Shown here piece by piece: positions 41,401-53,400 of a stretch of DNA of 64,000 nt. The translations under genes were made by a program, and so were the position numbers. Numbering within the stretch: the first letter of the stretch is position 1; each line of letters begins with the position of its first letter. The stretch is taken from positions 82,384,308 to 82,448,307 of the forward strand of contig OZ024828.1 in assembly GCA_964016985.1 (NCBI GenBank), written 5' to 3'. This DNA comes from Anodontia alba. Taxonomy: Eukaryota > Mollusca > Bivalvia > Lucinida > Lucinidae. The notes below the pieces were generated by a model. It was not told the origin of the DNA and made no database searches. It saw only the letters and a program-made list of their open reading frames with translations.

Positions 41401-44400
41401 TTTGAGATTATCTTGGTGCCTCCATAATCATGCCACCTAGAAAGAGGGCTAGGAAGGGTCAGGCTAGGGGCCAAGCAAAACAAAATCAGCAACAAACAGC
41501 AGCAAATGAGCCATGCCCTCAACCGGGGGCAACAGGAACACCAGAAATTGTAAGGTTATGTGGTGATGGCGGGGTTCAACAGTCAGGTAACCAAGTGTCA
41601 TACTCACCTGAGATTAATGCTACAGGGTCCAGTATGTTAAATACTTGGACTAGTGCTTTGGGGGTTCAGGGGACCCCTCTAGCACAAACAATTGCACAAA
41701 ACACTCAGTCTGACTTTCAGATGCCGGATGTACGTTGTGCTGATGATGATATTGCGATGCATGTTCCGCAAGATATTTGTATTAAGATATGGAAAAATGA
41801 ATATATAAATTTGGCTTCTCTGTTAAAGAAAAATCAAAAAAGGCGTGGGGAGGAATCTGGTAATTTATTTATAAATGAACATGGCCAAATTCAAACACGC
41901 CCTAAAGTATTAAAAGAAATAACCAATATCAGGGAGTGGACAGATGCTTTTTTAATATTCATGACTATATTTTTGAAAAAGTATCAGGATAAAGTTTTTG
42001 AATTAATTCAGTACCTGAGCACCATCAGAGAGGCTGAAAGCAGGTGTCAAAATTTTGCATGGCGAGAATATGATGCTGAATTTAGGACAAGGCAAGCTTT
42101 AAAACAGGAGCCGTGGAATAAAATTTATTCAGATTTGTGGCTTAAATTAATGACAAACACAAACAAGCTAGAAACAACTACCTTTCAATCTAAGCCTAGC
42201 TTTGCTGGCCACTCAAATCAGTCTCGTCTTGCACTTGGCGTATGTTTTGATTATAACAAAGGCAAATGCTATTTCAAAAATTGTAGATTTTCTCATGTTT
42301 GTTTGGCATGTAAGGGGGACCATTCTGAAAACCAATGTCCCAGACACAGTCAAAATTTACAACAGAATGCATTCACTGCAAATAAGAACACTGAAATAGA
42401 TCACACTCAAAGGTCCTCCTTTCGTGGTCCATTCAAACGGAAATAAATTTGAGCTCGGCTCCACTCCTGTAGATTTATCTGCCTTTGAGAAGGAATTGCA
42501 AGAATATCCAGACAGACAAACAGCGGAAGAGTTGAAAAATGGGTTTAAAAATGGCTTTCACATTAACTTTGAAGGTCCTCGAAAATTGGTCATATCAAAA
42601 AATTTACCTTCAGCAAATAAAGCCCCTGATATTGTCAGGCAAAAAATCACGAAAGAATTGGAAGCAGGAAGAGTTGCTGGCCCTTTTCAAACTGTACCTT
42701 TCACTGATTTTAGGGTTTCTCCTCTGGGTTTGGTACCCAAAAAACAGCCAGGTGAATATCGTTTAATACACCATGTATCATATCCAGAGGGGGATTCAAT
42801 CAATGACTATATTGACCCTGAATTTTGCAGTGTCCAATATACTAGATTTGATCAAGCTGTTAAAATGATTCAGAAATTGGGAAAAGGTGCTCTGCTAGGC
42901 AAGGCTGATATAAAAAATGCATTTCGCCTAATGATTATCTCCCCAGATGATTTTCCCCTGTTAGGTTTTATGTTTGATGGTCAATACTTCTTTGACCGTT
43001 GCTTACCTTTTGGACTTTCATATTCATGTGCATTATGGGAGAAATTTGCCACTTTCTTACATTATGCTGTAAGAGAATCATGCACAGTGGGTGAACTTGA
43101 ACATTACTTGGATGATTTTTTGTTTGGGGGTGAAGCTGGCACAACTGACTGTCAGGAAATTATGACTTCCTTTTTCAAGACTTGTGGAAAAATGGGCGTG
43201 CCTGTTGCAGATGAAAAGACAGAAGGGCCTCAAACAATCATCATTTTCTTGGGATTTGAACTTGATTCAATTCTTATGGAGGTACGAATTCCAAAGGACA
43301 AAATTATGAAACTACAAAGTCTTATTGAAGAAATATTACATAAGTCCAGTATTACACTGGAGGTTATGCAGTCTCTTCTTGGCTCACTGAATTTCATGTG
43401 CCGGGCTATCGTTCCTGGTCGTCCATTTTGCCGCCGGCTGATAAATGCTACAAGGGGTATTACAAAGCCTTATCATCATATTCGGATTTCCAAGGCAATG
43501 AGGTTAGATTTGCAAACATGGCTGACATTTTTCAAATCGTTTAATGGTGTTTAATGGTTTTGGCTGTCAAATGCTGACTTATGTTTGTTTACGGACAGTT
43601 CAGCAAGTTATGGTAAAGGCTTTGGAGCTTATTTTCAGGGAAAATGGACATATGGTCTGTGGCCTGCTGAATGGTTTCACCGCGGTATTACTGATGACAT
43701 TACAGTACTTGAATTGTTCCCCATTTTTGTTGCTCTTGAAATCTGGGGTCAGCATCTCAGCAACAAAAAGATTCTATTCAAATGTGACAATCAGGCAGTT
43801 GTTCATATCTTGAATTCGCAAACGTCAAAGGCAGAGTATGTCATGGTCTTGGTCAGAATCATTACATTAAAATGTTTGCAGCTGAATGTTGTTCTCAAAG
43901 CAGAACATTTATCAACTTCTCGGAATGCCGTGACGGACAGTTTATCTCGTTTTGCAGATGAATCGCTTTCGACAGTTGGCCCCAGAGGCCGAATCAGAGC
44001 CAGAGCCTGTTCCAGACCATCTTTGGAGCGTCTTCAATCAGGAGCCCACCAGCTTGTGACTGCAAGTTTGTCAGTTAATACCCGTCATGCATATGCTACT
44101 GCATTGACAAACTTTTCAACTTTTAGATCTAATTATGCTCTCCCTTTGCAGTGGCCAGGTTCTTTGCGGTGTGCTGTTCCGTGTTGCTTTGCGGTGGTTT
44201 CCTCAGCGGTGGTGTATATCACAATGGTTATGCCCCATCAACAGCTGCCATGCACATATCTGCTATTAGCTTTCAACATAAAATTAACCATAATTTTGAT
44301 AGCACTTCCACTTTTGCCATTTCAAAAATGCTTGAAGGCTACAAGCGTCTTAGAGCCAATCCTGATAACCGTATGCCAATTATGTATAATACTCTGGTTG

Positions 44401-47400
44401 CTATTTGTAAAATTTTGGGGAATATCTGCATTTCTGAGTATGAAACACTTTTATTTAGAGCAGCTTACCGTTTGGCATTTTTTGGTTTGTTCCGTGTTAG
44501 TGAGTTGGTATTTACATCGTCACAGCAATCTGATCAACCATTGCAAGTATCTGATGTATTATGTACCACCAAAGCTGGGCAAAATATTTTACGAATCCGC
44601 CAGCGTAAGGCCAAATGCAATCAAACAGGAAAACCATATATAATTGACATTCCAGCTATTGAATCTACAGAATGTCCATTATTGGCCATGGAAGCGTTTC
44701 TCAAAATTAGACCTCACAAATCAGTATATCTTTTTTGTCATATTAATGGGCAACCTCTTACAAGATATCAATTTGGGGCAGTTTTAAATAAAGCTATAAC
44801 TGCTCTGAATCTACCAACAACGCATTTCAGAACGCATTCCTTCCGTATTGGGGCCGCTTCGTGGTTAGCCAGCAAAGGCGTATCGTATGAGACTATCAAG
44901 AAAATGGGCAGATGGCAGTCCAATTCATTTCTCAAGTACATAAGACTATAAAGCGGACTTGCTCATTGCTCCTTAGCCCTATTGATAATTTGCATCATAA
45001 ATTTTGATTTCCAGATGTATGGTTGGTAGGGGACTCCTACATAAATAGATTAGCAGCCCGAGCCAGAACCAGGCAGCTTGAAAGTACGGTTGGCGCTTCC
45101 AAAGTTCAGAAAGTCAAGTGGATGGGTCAGGGCGGCATGAAATGGCAACAGCTTCTACCAAAGATTCAGTATGCTGCTCTCCATAATGCTGCTCCAAAGG
45201 CAATAGTGGTTCATGTTGGTTCCAATGACTTAGCTTATCAGAAAGGGGTGGTCTTGATCCATAATATGAAGGATGACTTAAGTAATCTAGTTCAAACATT
45301 CACTAGCAGTGCCATTTTCGTTTCTGCTATGTTGCCTCGTATTGTATGGTCAGGAACACAGGTTCCAGACAAAATGGAATCCAAACGAAAATTCATTAAT
45401 AGAGTGATTCGTCGCTTTATAAAATACAATGGTAGGGGGGTCTTTATTGATCATCCAGAAATTACATCTGACACACCGGGCTTATATAAACCAGATGGCG
45501 TACATCTATCTGATATTGGTTCTGATATTTTAATGTTAGACATTCGGGAGGCTCTGCAGGATCAGTTGTGAACACCAGTTTTGTTTGCGGTGGAATTTTG
45601 GGGCAAACCAAATTATTGGTTTGTGTGGCGGAAAATTCCGAAGGGATGTGATTCTGACTGAAATCTTGTTATATATTTGGGAGCTGCTTTCTCATCCAAC
45701 AGTTTGCTGGTAGATGTGTATGTACCATTTACTCAGCGGTGGTGTATATGATTTAGCGGGCATTCTGTGTACATACCGGAATGCTTTGCGGAGTTTTGTT
45801 TTGGCGGGTATCATGTGTCTGTACCGTGATACTTTGCGGTGTGCTGTTTAATAGAACAGCATGTGTATGTACCATGTTGTTTAGCAAGCATCATGTGTAT
45901 ACACCGTGTTGCTTTGCGGTGGTTTCTATGTAAAAACCAGTGGGATAAAAAGATGAGAAAGCATCTCCTTATTGATTGCATCTCTTCGAATTTCCAACCA
46001 CTGATCTGCAACCTTTACACCACAAATTATTTTATGTGTATGTTAAACACTGTGAATAGTTATTACTTTGTTAAAACACTCAGGAAGAGTTGATAAAGGT
46101 TATTTCAACATATTCTTTGTTCTTATTTTAACCGTCTTGAAATAAATAGTTATGCTTAACCTATTATTTATAGCGGGAATTTTGTTCAGTAGTATAATTT
46201 TTATTTAGTATTAATATATTTCTTACTATTCTTAAATATGCGTATAGAATAGTAATACTATCTCTTAACTTATAAATTAAGTGTTTTTTGAGATTATTAA
46301 TCAGTATTATTGTATAATCTTTCTTCAGAGATTATCACACTATTACTTTTTCTCTGAGTCCTTCTTTTTTATGAACATTTTGATTCCTATCAAAGTGGAT
46401 TTTTTAACATTTCTTGATTTCCATGATTATTTACTCAGGAGTACTTTTCATAGCAATCTTCTGGTATAGAAAGATTCTATCCAGCTTATTTATTATTGCT
46501 TAATCTTATCAATACGGTAAGATTTAGCCAAACTATGACCGTCATACAGTTTGCTGCGATCAACCTTATTCTTATGTCTCTTATTCTCTGTCAAACTCTT
46601 AAGTTATGATGTTGACAGTTTATTCTTTATATTTTTGTCAGGACATCAAACGCTTTTATATGTCTATGACAAAACTAATTATCAATGGTTTAGGTTGTTT
46701 TTTCTTCCCAGCAGTTATATGCAAACTTTGTATTATTTTATTGCTTGACTAAAAATTCGTAATACAATTAGTCTAGCAAAAGTTTTAACCATTATGTTTG
46801 TCTATACCTTTTTTCTTCTGATGGATAACTTAGTTATAGTTAAGTTAACTCCATCTACTTTTATTATCTCCCCTTCTTTAATTTGATCAAAGGGAAATAA
46901 TTACATATTATGGTTATTTTAAGTCTGTGTCTGTTCATCGGAAACTGTCCTGTCGCTCCAATTAACAGAATCTAATTAGTTTATGATTCTAATAGCTTAG
47001 ACTATTACAATTACATAGCTTCACATATCTAGAATTTTATCCAAAATATCTACATATGTCAGTTATCTATAGGAAACTCCACCGAGTAGACTTTTCCTTA
47101 TTTATTCAAGACCCTACATAGACTACTTACAGTGTATGGTCTTGGCCTTTTGTTTTACAAATTTTGTTTTGAAAATATTTCTATATTCCTAGCTTACTTT
47201 GCGATGGAATATTTATGTTATGTCTCAATGACTCCCTTTTCTTTTTGAAGCCAATTGTTGTTTCCCAAAAAGAAAAAAAGAGGAGGGGGGGGGGGGGGGG
47301 GGCAATGTTAGGTCTCTGAGACTTAAGAACTGGCTTCCTCTAGAGTCTACTAATATATATAAGGCTGTTAGATCATAACACCTTAAAGATATGCTATTTT

Positions 47401-50400
47401 GTGAATCTAGATCATTCTTTCTATTAAATATAGAATTAGAATGTATCTGATTCCTTTGAGTTTCCTGAGTCTTAACCAGAAGTGGTGAGATATTATTGGT
47501 GTTAGAATTAGGAGAGCACCTCCCTCCTATTCTGCAAAGTCTAGCACATTATCTATAGGTTAATGTATTATGAAGTTAAAATGAAGTTTTTTAAAAGTAA
47601 AACATATTTTAACGAGTAATACTTAACCTATAGATAATCAATTATCTCCCTCCGCCCACCCTCGCTTATCTCTCCTAATTGTGTCTATTGTTTTACACAT
47701 AAAAGAAACTGACACGTGGTCAATTGAGCGGGAAGAGTTACGTCACACAGGTAACTGCCTAAGGGACCTTCTGGTTTAAGACTTTAATTAATGACTGAAA
47801 GGTCTTTTTTTCTGTGGAAGGTGTGAAAACAGAAGAGAATAGCACATTATCTATAGGTTAAGTATTACTCGTTAAAATATGTTTTACTTTTAAAAAACTT
47901 CATTTCTAGCTCATTATCCATAGGTTAATGTACTATGAAGTTAAAATGAAGTTTTTATAGTAAAACATTTTTCAACAAGTAATACTTGACCTATGGATAA
48001 GAGATTGCCCTCCACTTGAAAAAGTGGTACATGCATAGACAGTGGGTTGATGTATAGTGTATTCGGAATCAGGGCCAAGGGCCCATAACTCATGGATTTA
48101 AATCCCTTGAGAGGTTTTACAATGCCATGTTACCATGTCCTACAGTGGTGTTATCTGGTAAGGATGAATTCAAAATATTTCAACACTATTTGTATTTCTC
48201 CTCTGATAGAACTGCAGCCGGGCTATAGTCAGATCCTCTGACAGCTCTAGTTAAACTATGTTTTCCTTTAAAAACTTCATTCTCAACATTCATTACCAAC
48301 AAGTGCTGCAGTCCTGTCATCGCATCTCCACATGACAACTGGGCCAATTCTCTCGCGCATTGTATCTGGTCCATCAACCTGGTCTCTGAATGGTTGCACA
48401 TGGCCATCTCTGATTTTTCACATTATGGCATCTCTTGCGTAATTATTGGAGGAATTTTGTCGGCACCTTGCACATACATTCCTGTAATGATTTAATTGTG
48501 CCTAAGAAAAAGAATTCCAGCTAAAAGGAAGCCATCTTGAAAACAGAAAGATACCCCTTTTCAATCCAGTATTGCTGTCTTGTTTTTTGCATCTTCTTTG
48601 AGATAACTAGGTGGATTTTCTCTAAACTTTCTGGCAGTGTTTCCCATTCATTTTTTATCTTAACAAAAATTGTTCTGATCTATTGACCAGTGAAAATAAG
48701 GCTCGATATTTCATGTGAATTGGATGCCTAGCAGATGATTCATGACTTATTTCTTCTGAAAAATACTAAAACAAAGATTATATTGTCTGCTGCAGTTTGC
48801 TTAGCACTTGAAGGGTAATAATACCAGTGTATTTAACATATTGTATCATAGCTCATGATAAGATGCTTACATGTATTGTTTTTAATCCACCATTGATATT
48901 TTTCTTTTCTCCATAAAAACATATGTTGTGGGTACACATTCGAAGCACCTTGGCGAAGCATTTCTAAGGATATGTTTTCGTAGAGAAATAAGTAAAATAT
49001 TTACCCGATACCCACTCTTATCTAGACCTATGTGCATGTAAATTTTAATTGACCTAATGATTTTATTTATCCTTAAAAAAAGCTATGCTAAGGGTAGCAG
49101 ATGACATTCTAAAACTGATTTTTTGTATTTTTAAGAATTGACATTTCCTTTGAATGATTCACATGAAATGTTGGTCGGCGTTGATGGTCAGTCGGATGTA
49201 TGTCCGACTGATGATCAGGAGGGCATGGGTCGATTCCTGCCGGGTCCGGCAACATTTTTTCATGGAGATTGATTGTGAAACATTTTCTACAGGATTGATT
49301 GTGAAACATTTTCTACAGTCATTCTTCCCCTTCTGCTGATTCAAGAAGGGCGATTGTCAGTTTCTTGAGTGAGAATGTGCACAAGTACTGGTTAACCACT
49401 TAGATGACTAAGCATGCCCAGGAAAAAGTTTGGTTAGGTAAACTGATGTTACTTGACATGACCATAAAATATGGGATATAAAACCTCAACCCAAACAAAA
49501 CAAACACACGAAATGTCAAGCTTTATATTCTCTGGAGACTAAAAAAAAAGAAGATTTCAAAGTGTTGACTGCTGTAGTTGTGATTAACTTTAAGGGTTAA
49601 GCAACTGGAACCAGGCAATTTTTCTAAGGCTGTTCAAAGGGATTTTTTTTTGGACTTTTTCAGGTTTATTGACTGAACCAGAAGGACATAGTTCTGTAGT
49701 GATGATCTGGGGTTACACAGCTGATACTAGGAAATGGGAGGTTCATATAATAGACTTCAAAGATGTCATGCCAAGGAAGTGTAAGTCGTCAACATTTTTT
49801 ATTTATTTCATTTGTGTTTAACTACTCTTTACAGGATATGTGATCTTGATTTAAAAATATTTTTGTGTGCCTCCAACTTAGAAAAAGTTGTGAGGGTATA
49901 TTACTTGTGCTTTGTGTGTCTGTTTGTTTGTTTGTCCATCTGTCCATTCATTTGTTACATTGTGTTCAAGATATCTCAGAAATTATTTAAGCTGGGGTTT
50001 TGATATTTGGCAGACTTATTAGGGCTGAGCAGTAGATCATCAGGTAAAATTTTGAGGAGAAAAAAACAAAAAAAAACGGATCAATTTATGAGAGTTACGC
50101 CCATTTTCAAGTTTGGCATTTTGCTGGAACACACAAATAGTTCGGGGCAATGTGTTTTACAAACACTCATTTCTAGTTTTGGGTCAAAGGAACTAAGTGT
50201 GCAGATCAGATAGATATCTATGTAAAATGGTCTTATATATGTTTAAAGCACCATTAAAGATTGTAACAGATTAAATTCTACGAAAAAATCAAAATTTATT
50301 AAGAGAAGAAAAGGTTTGCTATTTATTTTATGTCCCTAGCAGACAATTTCTGTGAAATGTCAAGCCTTTGTTTTTGGTGTTTTTGTTTGTATGAGTGGCC

Positions 50401-53400
50401 CATTCTCAAAACAGAGCTGATTGTAAGACAGTTTCCAATATAAGATGGTTTAAAGTGGACCCCATAAGTATTGTATCCAAACAAAAATGTATAGATTATA
50501 TATAAAAATGGTCATTTATGTTTTTTTTTTTTGTTTTTTTTTATATAATCTATACATTTTCGTTCGGGTACAACATAGTTTATCCAAACAAAAATGTATA
50601 AATTACATAGAAGAAGAACATTTATGGTCATTTTTCTGTATAATCGATACATTTTAGTTTTATGGTAATTTTCTGTCACCACTGCTTTAGCAAGCAGGAG
50701 TGACAGAGGTATCATCGTCAGACATCATCATTGGTGTTGGCATTTGCATTTGTGTTGGCATTGCTGTTGATGTTGGGATTGGTGTTACTGTTGTTGACAT
50801 CAACAATGTTAAGTTTGTGGGTTTAGCTCAATTTCTCAAACACCAAGGCTTCTAGGCTTATGAAACTTCATACACATAAACCCCATGATGCATCCTGCCT
50901 ACTGCCATTGACTATAACTGTCCTTAACCGACTTTTTTATGCTTGGCTGATCAGTGTTTAGTCTGTGCTTTTAACTCCAATGTTAAGGCTTCATTTCCCG
51001 AATACAAAGGCATCTAGGCTAATGAATCTTCATACATCCACCAGAGCTCCAGATAAGAGGGAGTAAAGGGTATTTCAGCATTGAATTTTTGAAAATCTGT
51101 CTTTTAAGATAAAGCAATTTCCCTCTTTTGAATCTTTTGTGAGCAGGAGCAGTACGCTAGATCAGAAAGGGCTTAATCTTTAAGCTTCAAAGACAAATGC
51201 ATTACTAGGTGTTTTTTTTCTTCTATTTTTTTTTTCAGATAAAATAAAGCTTTGCATTTCATGTGAATTGTCTGCTTAGCTGTAAGCAGACAATTCACAT
51301 GAAATTCCAAGCTTTATATCTCCGAAAAAGTTAGGATTTTTATGCTACACTTAAGCTTGGCACTTTAAGAGTTAAGCATTGCACATGGGCATTTAAGCAT
51401 TAAGATTTAAAGCAGGGGGTAAAATACTCTTTGTACCAAAACCTTATCTAGAGCCCTACATCTGCCATGCTGCATCCTGCCCACTGTCATCATTGGCAGG
51501 ACAGTGTTTAGTCTGTGCATTGAGCTGAGTTTCTGGAACACTGAGGCATCTACAGTAATGGTACTTCCTCCATGACATCCTCCATGACACACCCTGCCCC
51601 CTGCCATCGACTGTTACTGATCTTGACCTACCTTTCACGCTTGGCTGAACAATGTTTACTCAATGTATTTAGCTATGTTTCTCGAATACCCAGGCCTCTA
51701 TGCTAATGAAACTTCTTCATCACTTATCCACCATGCATACTGCTATTGACCTTTACTGACATTGACCTGCTTTTCACAACTCGCTGAACAATGTTTAGTC
51801 TGTGCATTTATCTCTGTTTCTCAAACATCAAGGCCTCTACACTAATGAAACTTCATTGAGGTCCGTCATCACACACTTTTGCCCACTACCATTGACTATT
51901 ACTGACTTTAACCTGCTTTCCACGCTTGGCTAAATGATATTTAGTCAGTGGGTTTAGCTCTATTTCAGAACACCAAGGCCTCTACATTAATTAAACCATA
52001 CACACATCTGCCTTGACACACCTTGCCCACTGCCTTTATCTGTTACTGACCTTGACCTGCTTTTCATGCTTGGCTGAATAATGTTTAGTTTTCGTTCAAC
52101 TTCGTTTCTAGAACATCAAGGCATCTACTAATAAAACTTCATACACACATCTGCCATGACACACCCTGCCCACTACCATTAGCCGTTGCTGACCTTGACC
52201 TTCTTTTTAAAGCATTTCTGTCTCTGCACAAGCACTAATGCAGACTATGAAGCTTTGATGGCCCATTCTCAACACAGAGCTGAAAGTTGACACTGGAACC
52301 CCTATATAAAATAATTCATTATAAGACGGTTTTGAATATAAGACAGTTTAAAGGTTGACCCCAAAACGGTTGTATCCAAATAAAAAATATATAGATGATA
52401 TAGAAACAATGACCATTTATGGTCATTTTCTATGTATAATCTATACATTTTTGTTTTATGGTCATTTTTCTGTATGATCTTTTCATTTTTGTTGGGTGCA
52501 ACACAGTTGTATAGCTAGCATAGATTTTGCTGTGAGTCCCAACAATAGCCCTAATCAACATATACATGTGTATATAAAATGGTTATAAAACCCTTGTCAT
52601 GCTGAATAAATTAAGAAACCACACCCACCTTTAATTGGCAGCCAATCAGATTACTTCATCCAGGTTATTGATATAAATTCAGGAATTCAGGTACTGAATA
52701 ATAAACAGTGCAAATCCAGATCAGTTGGCTTCTGAAGAAGCCAACTGATCTGAATCTGCTCTGTTTGTAATGGCAGGGTATATCCGGGTTCAGCAGGACA
52801 ATGGTTAATAAAATACAATAATAGGACAAACAAACCTTTACACTATAGCAATTACCAGGTTGCTTGAGAATGAACTACATGTACTCACATGTTACAGTAA
52901 TGGTCATTGAAAAAACATGAAAAAGACAGAACTTATAGTGACCATATATGGAAATGGTTTTGTTTGTTCTGCTCTGTGATGTCAGTGCTGATTAGTGCTA
53001 TAAATGCTATAAAGAGGTTGTGGTGTATTAGATAGACTAGCCTTTACCCTTGAGCATCTCTGTCTCTACACAGGCACTGATACAGATTACGAAGCCTGGA
53101 TGGCCCATTCTCAACACAGAGCTGCTGAGAAAGAAGATGTTGCTGGTTGTCTTTTGGGTCAGAAAGAAAGCTTTTTACGTCTTAAAAAGGATTCATGGTA
53201 AGTTATACCATATTGATCCTGTTGGAACACCTTAACTCCTTACCATGCTTGTCCTAACCCATTGTAGACTGAATGAACTTCCCGCCACTATATATTGGAA
53301 AATTCTAATTTTGATTTTAGGAATGTCACACTATGTGATATTTAGATTTCTAGAGAAAAATGGTTGAACTATTTTCAAATAGTGGAGACTGATCAGATGC

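Larger units (their letters stand above)
41078..46141 (+). mobile_element. Ngaro-like tyrosine-recombinase retrotransposon
   Basis: A 5.06 kb insert in DIRS copy B; copy A shows the empty site as GCTTAAATAATAG near 3365. Gene order is gag (41430-42446), RT, RNase H, tyrosine recombinase (42424-44951, broken) and SGNH hydrolase (45017-45571), the order of Ngaro elements. No long terminal repeats and no integrase are present. I could not see a 5' segment repeated at the 3' end, so split direct repeats are unproven and the 5' end may be truncated. Base composition is visibly less AT-rich than the surrounding DIRS interior. Confidence 0.9.
36206..47905 (+). mobile_element. DIRS-type retrotransposon copy B, complete ends, pol-less, with nested inserts
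   Basis: Left end TTTTAACTTCATAATAC at 36206, right end ...CTTCATTT at 47905, with both inverted terminal repeats and an internal complementary region. It lies inside copy C: host sequence CTACAA/TTTCTAGC is split by it. Inside, in order: leader, gag-like remnant, SINE, CAGTCACC minisatellite, ~4.9 kb of hairpin-tiled AT-rich DNA shared with copy A (itself hit by a SINE and the Ngaro element), G run, internal complementary region and right repeat. No RT, RNase H or recombinase of DIRS type can be read, so movement must rely on enzymes from another copy. With the three inserts removed it is about 6 kb, close to copy D. Confidence 0.9.

Noticed and set aside
41078..46141. LTR retrotransposon or retrovirus
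   Set aside because: There are no LTRs, protease, DDE integrase or envelope. Tyrosine recombinase and SGNH genes place it with Ngaro.
48186..48407. Minus-strand 73-codon frame
   Set aside because: Not recognised, no splice or start evidence; could be a worn fragment of a gene or transposon, so only noted.
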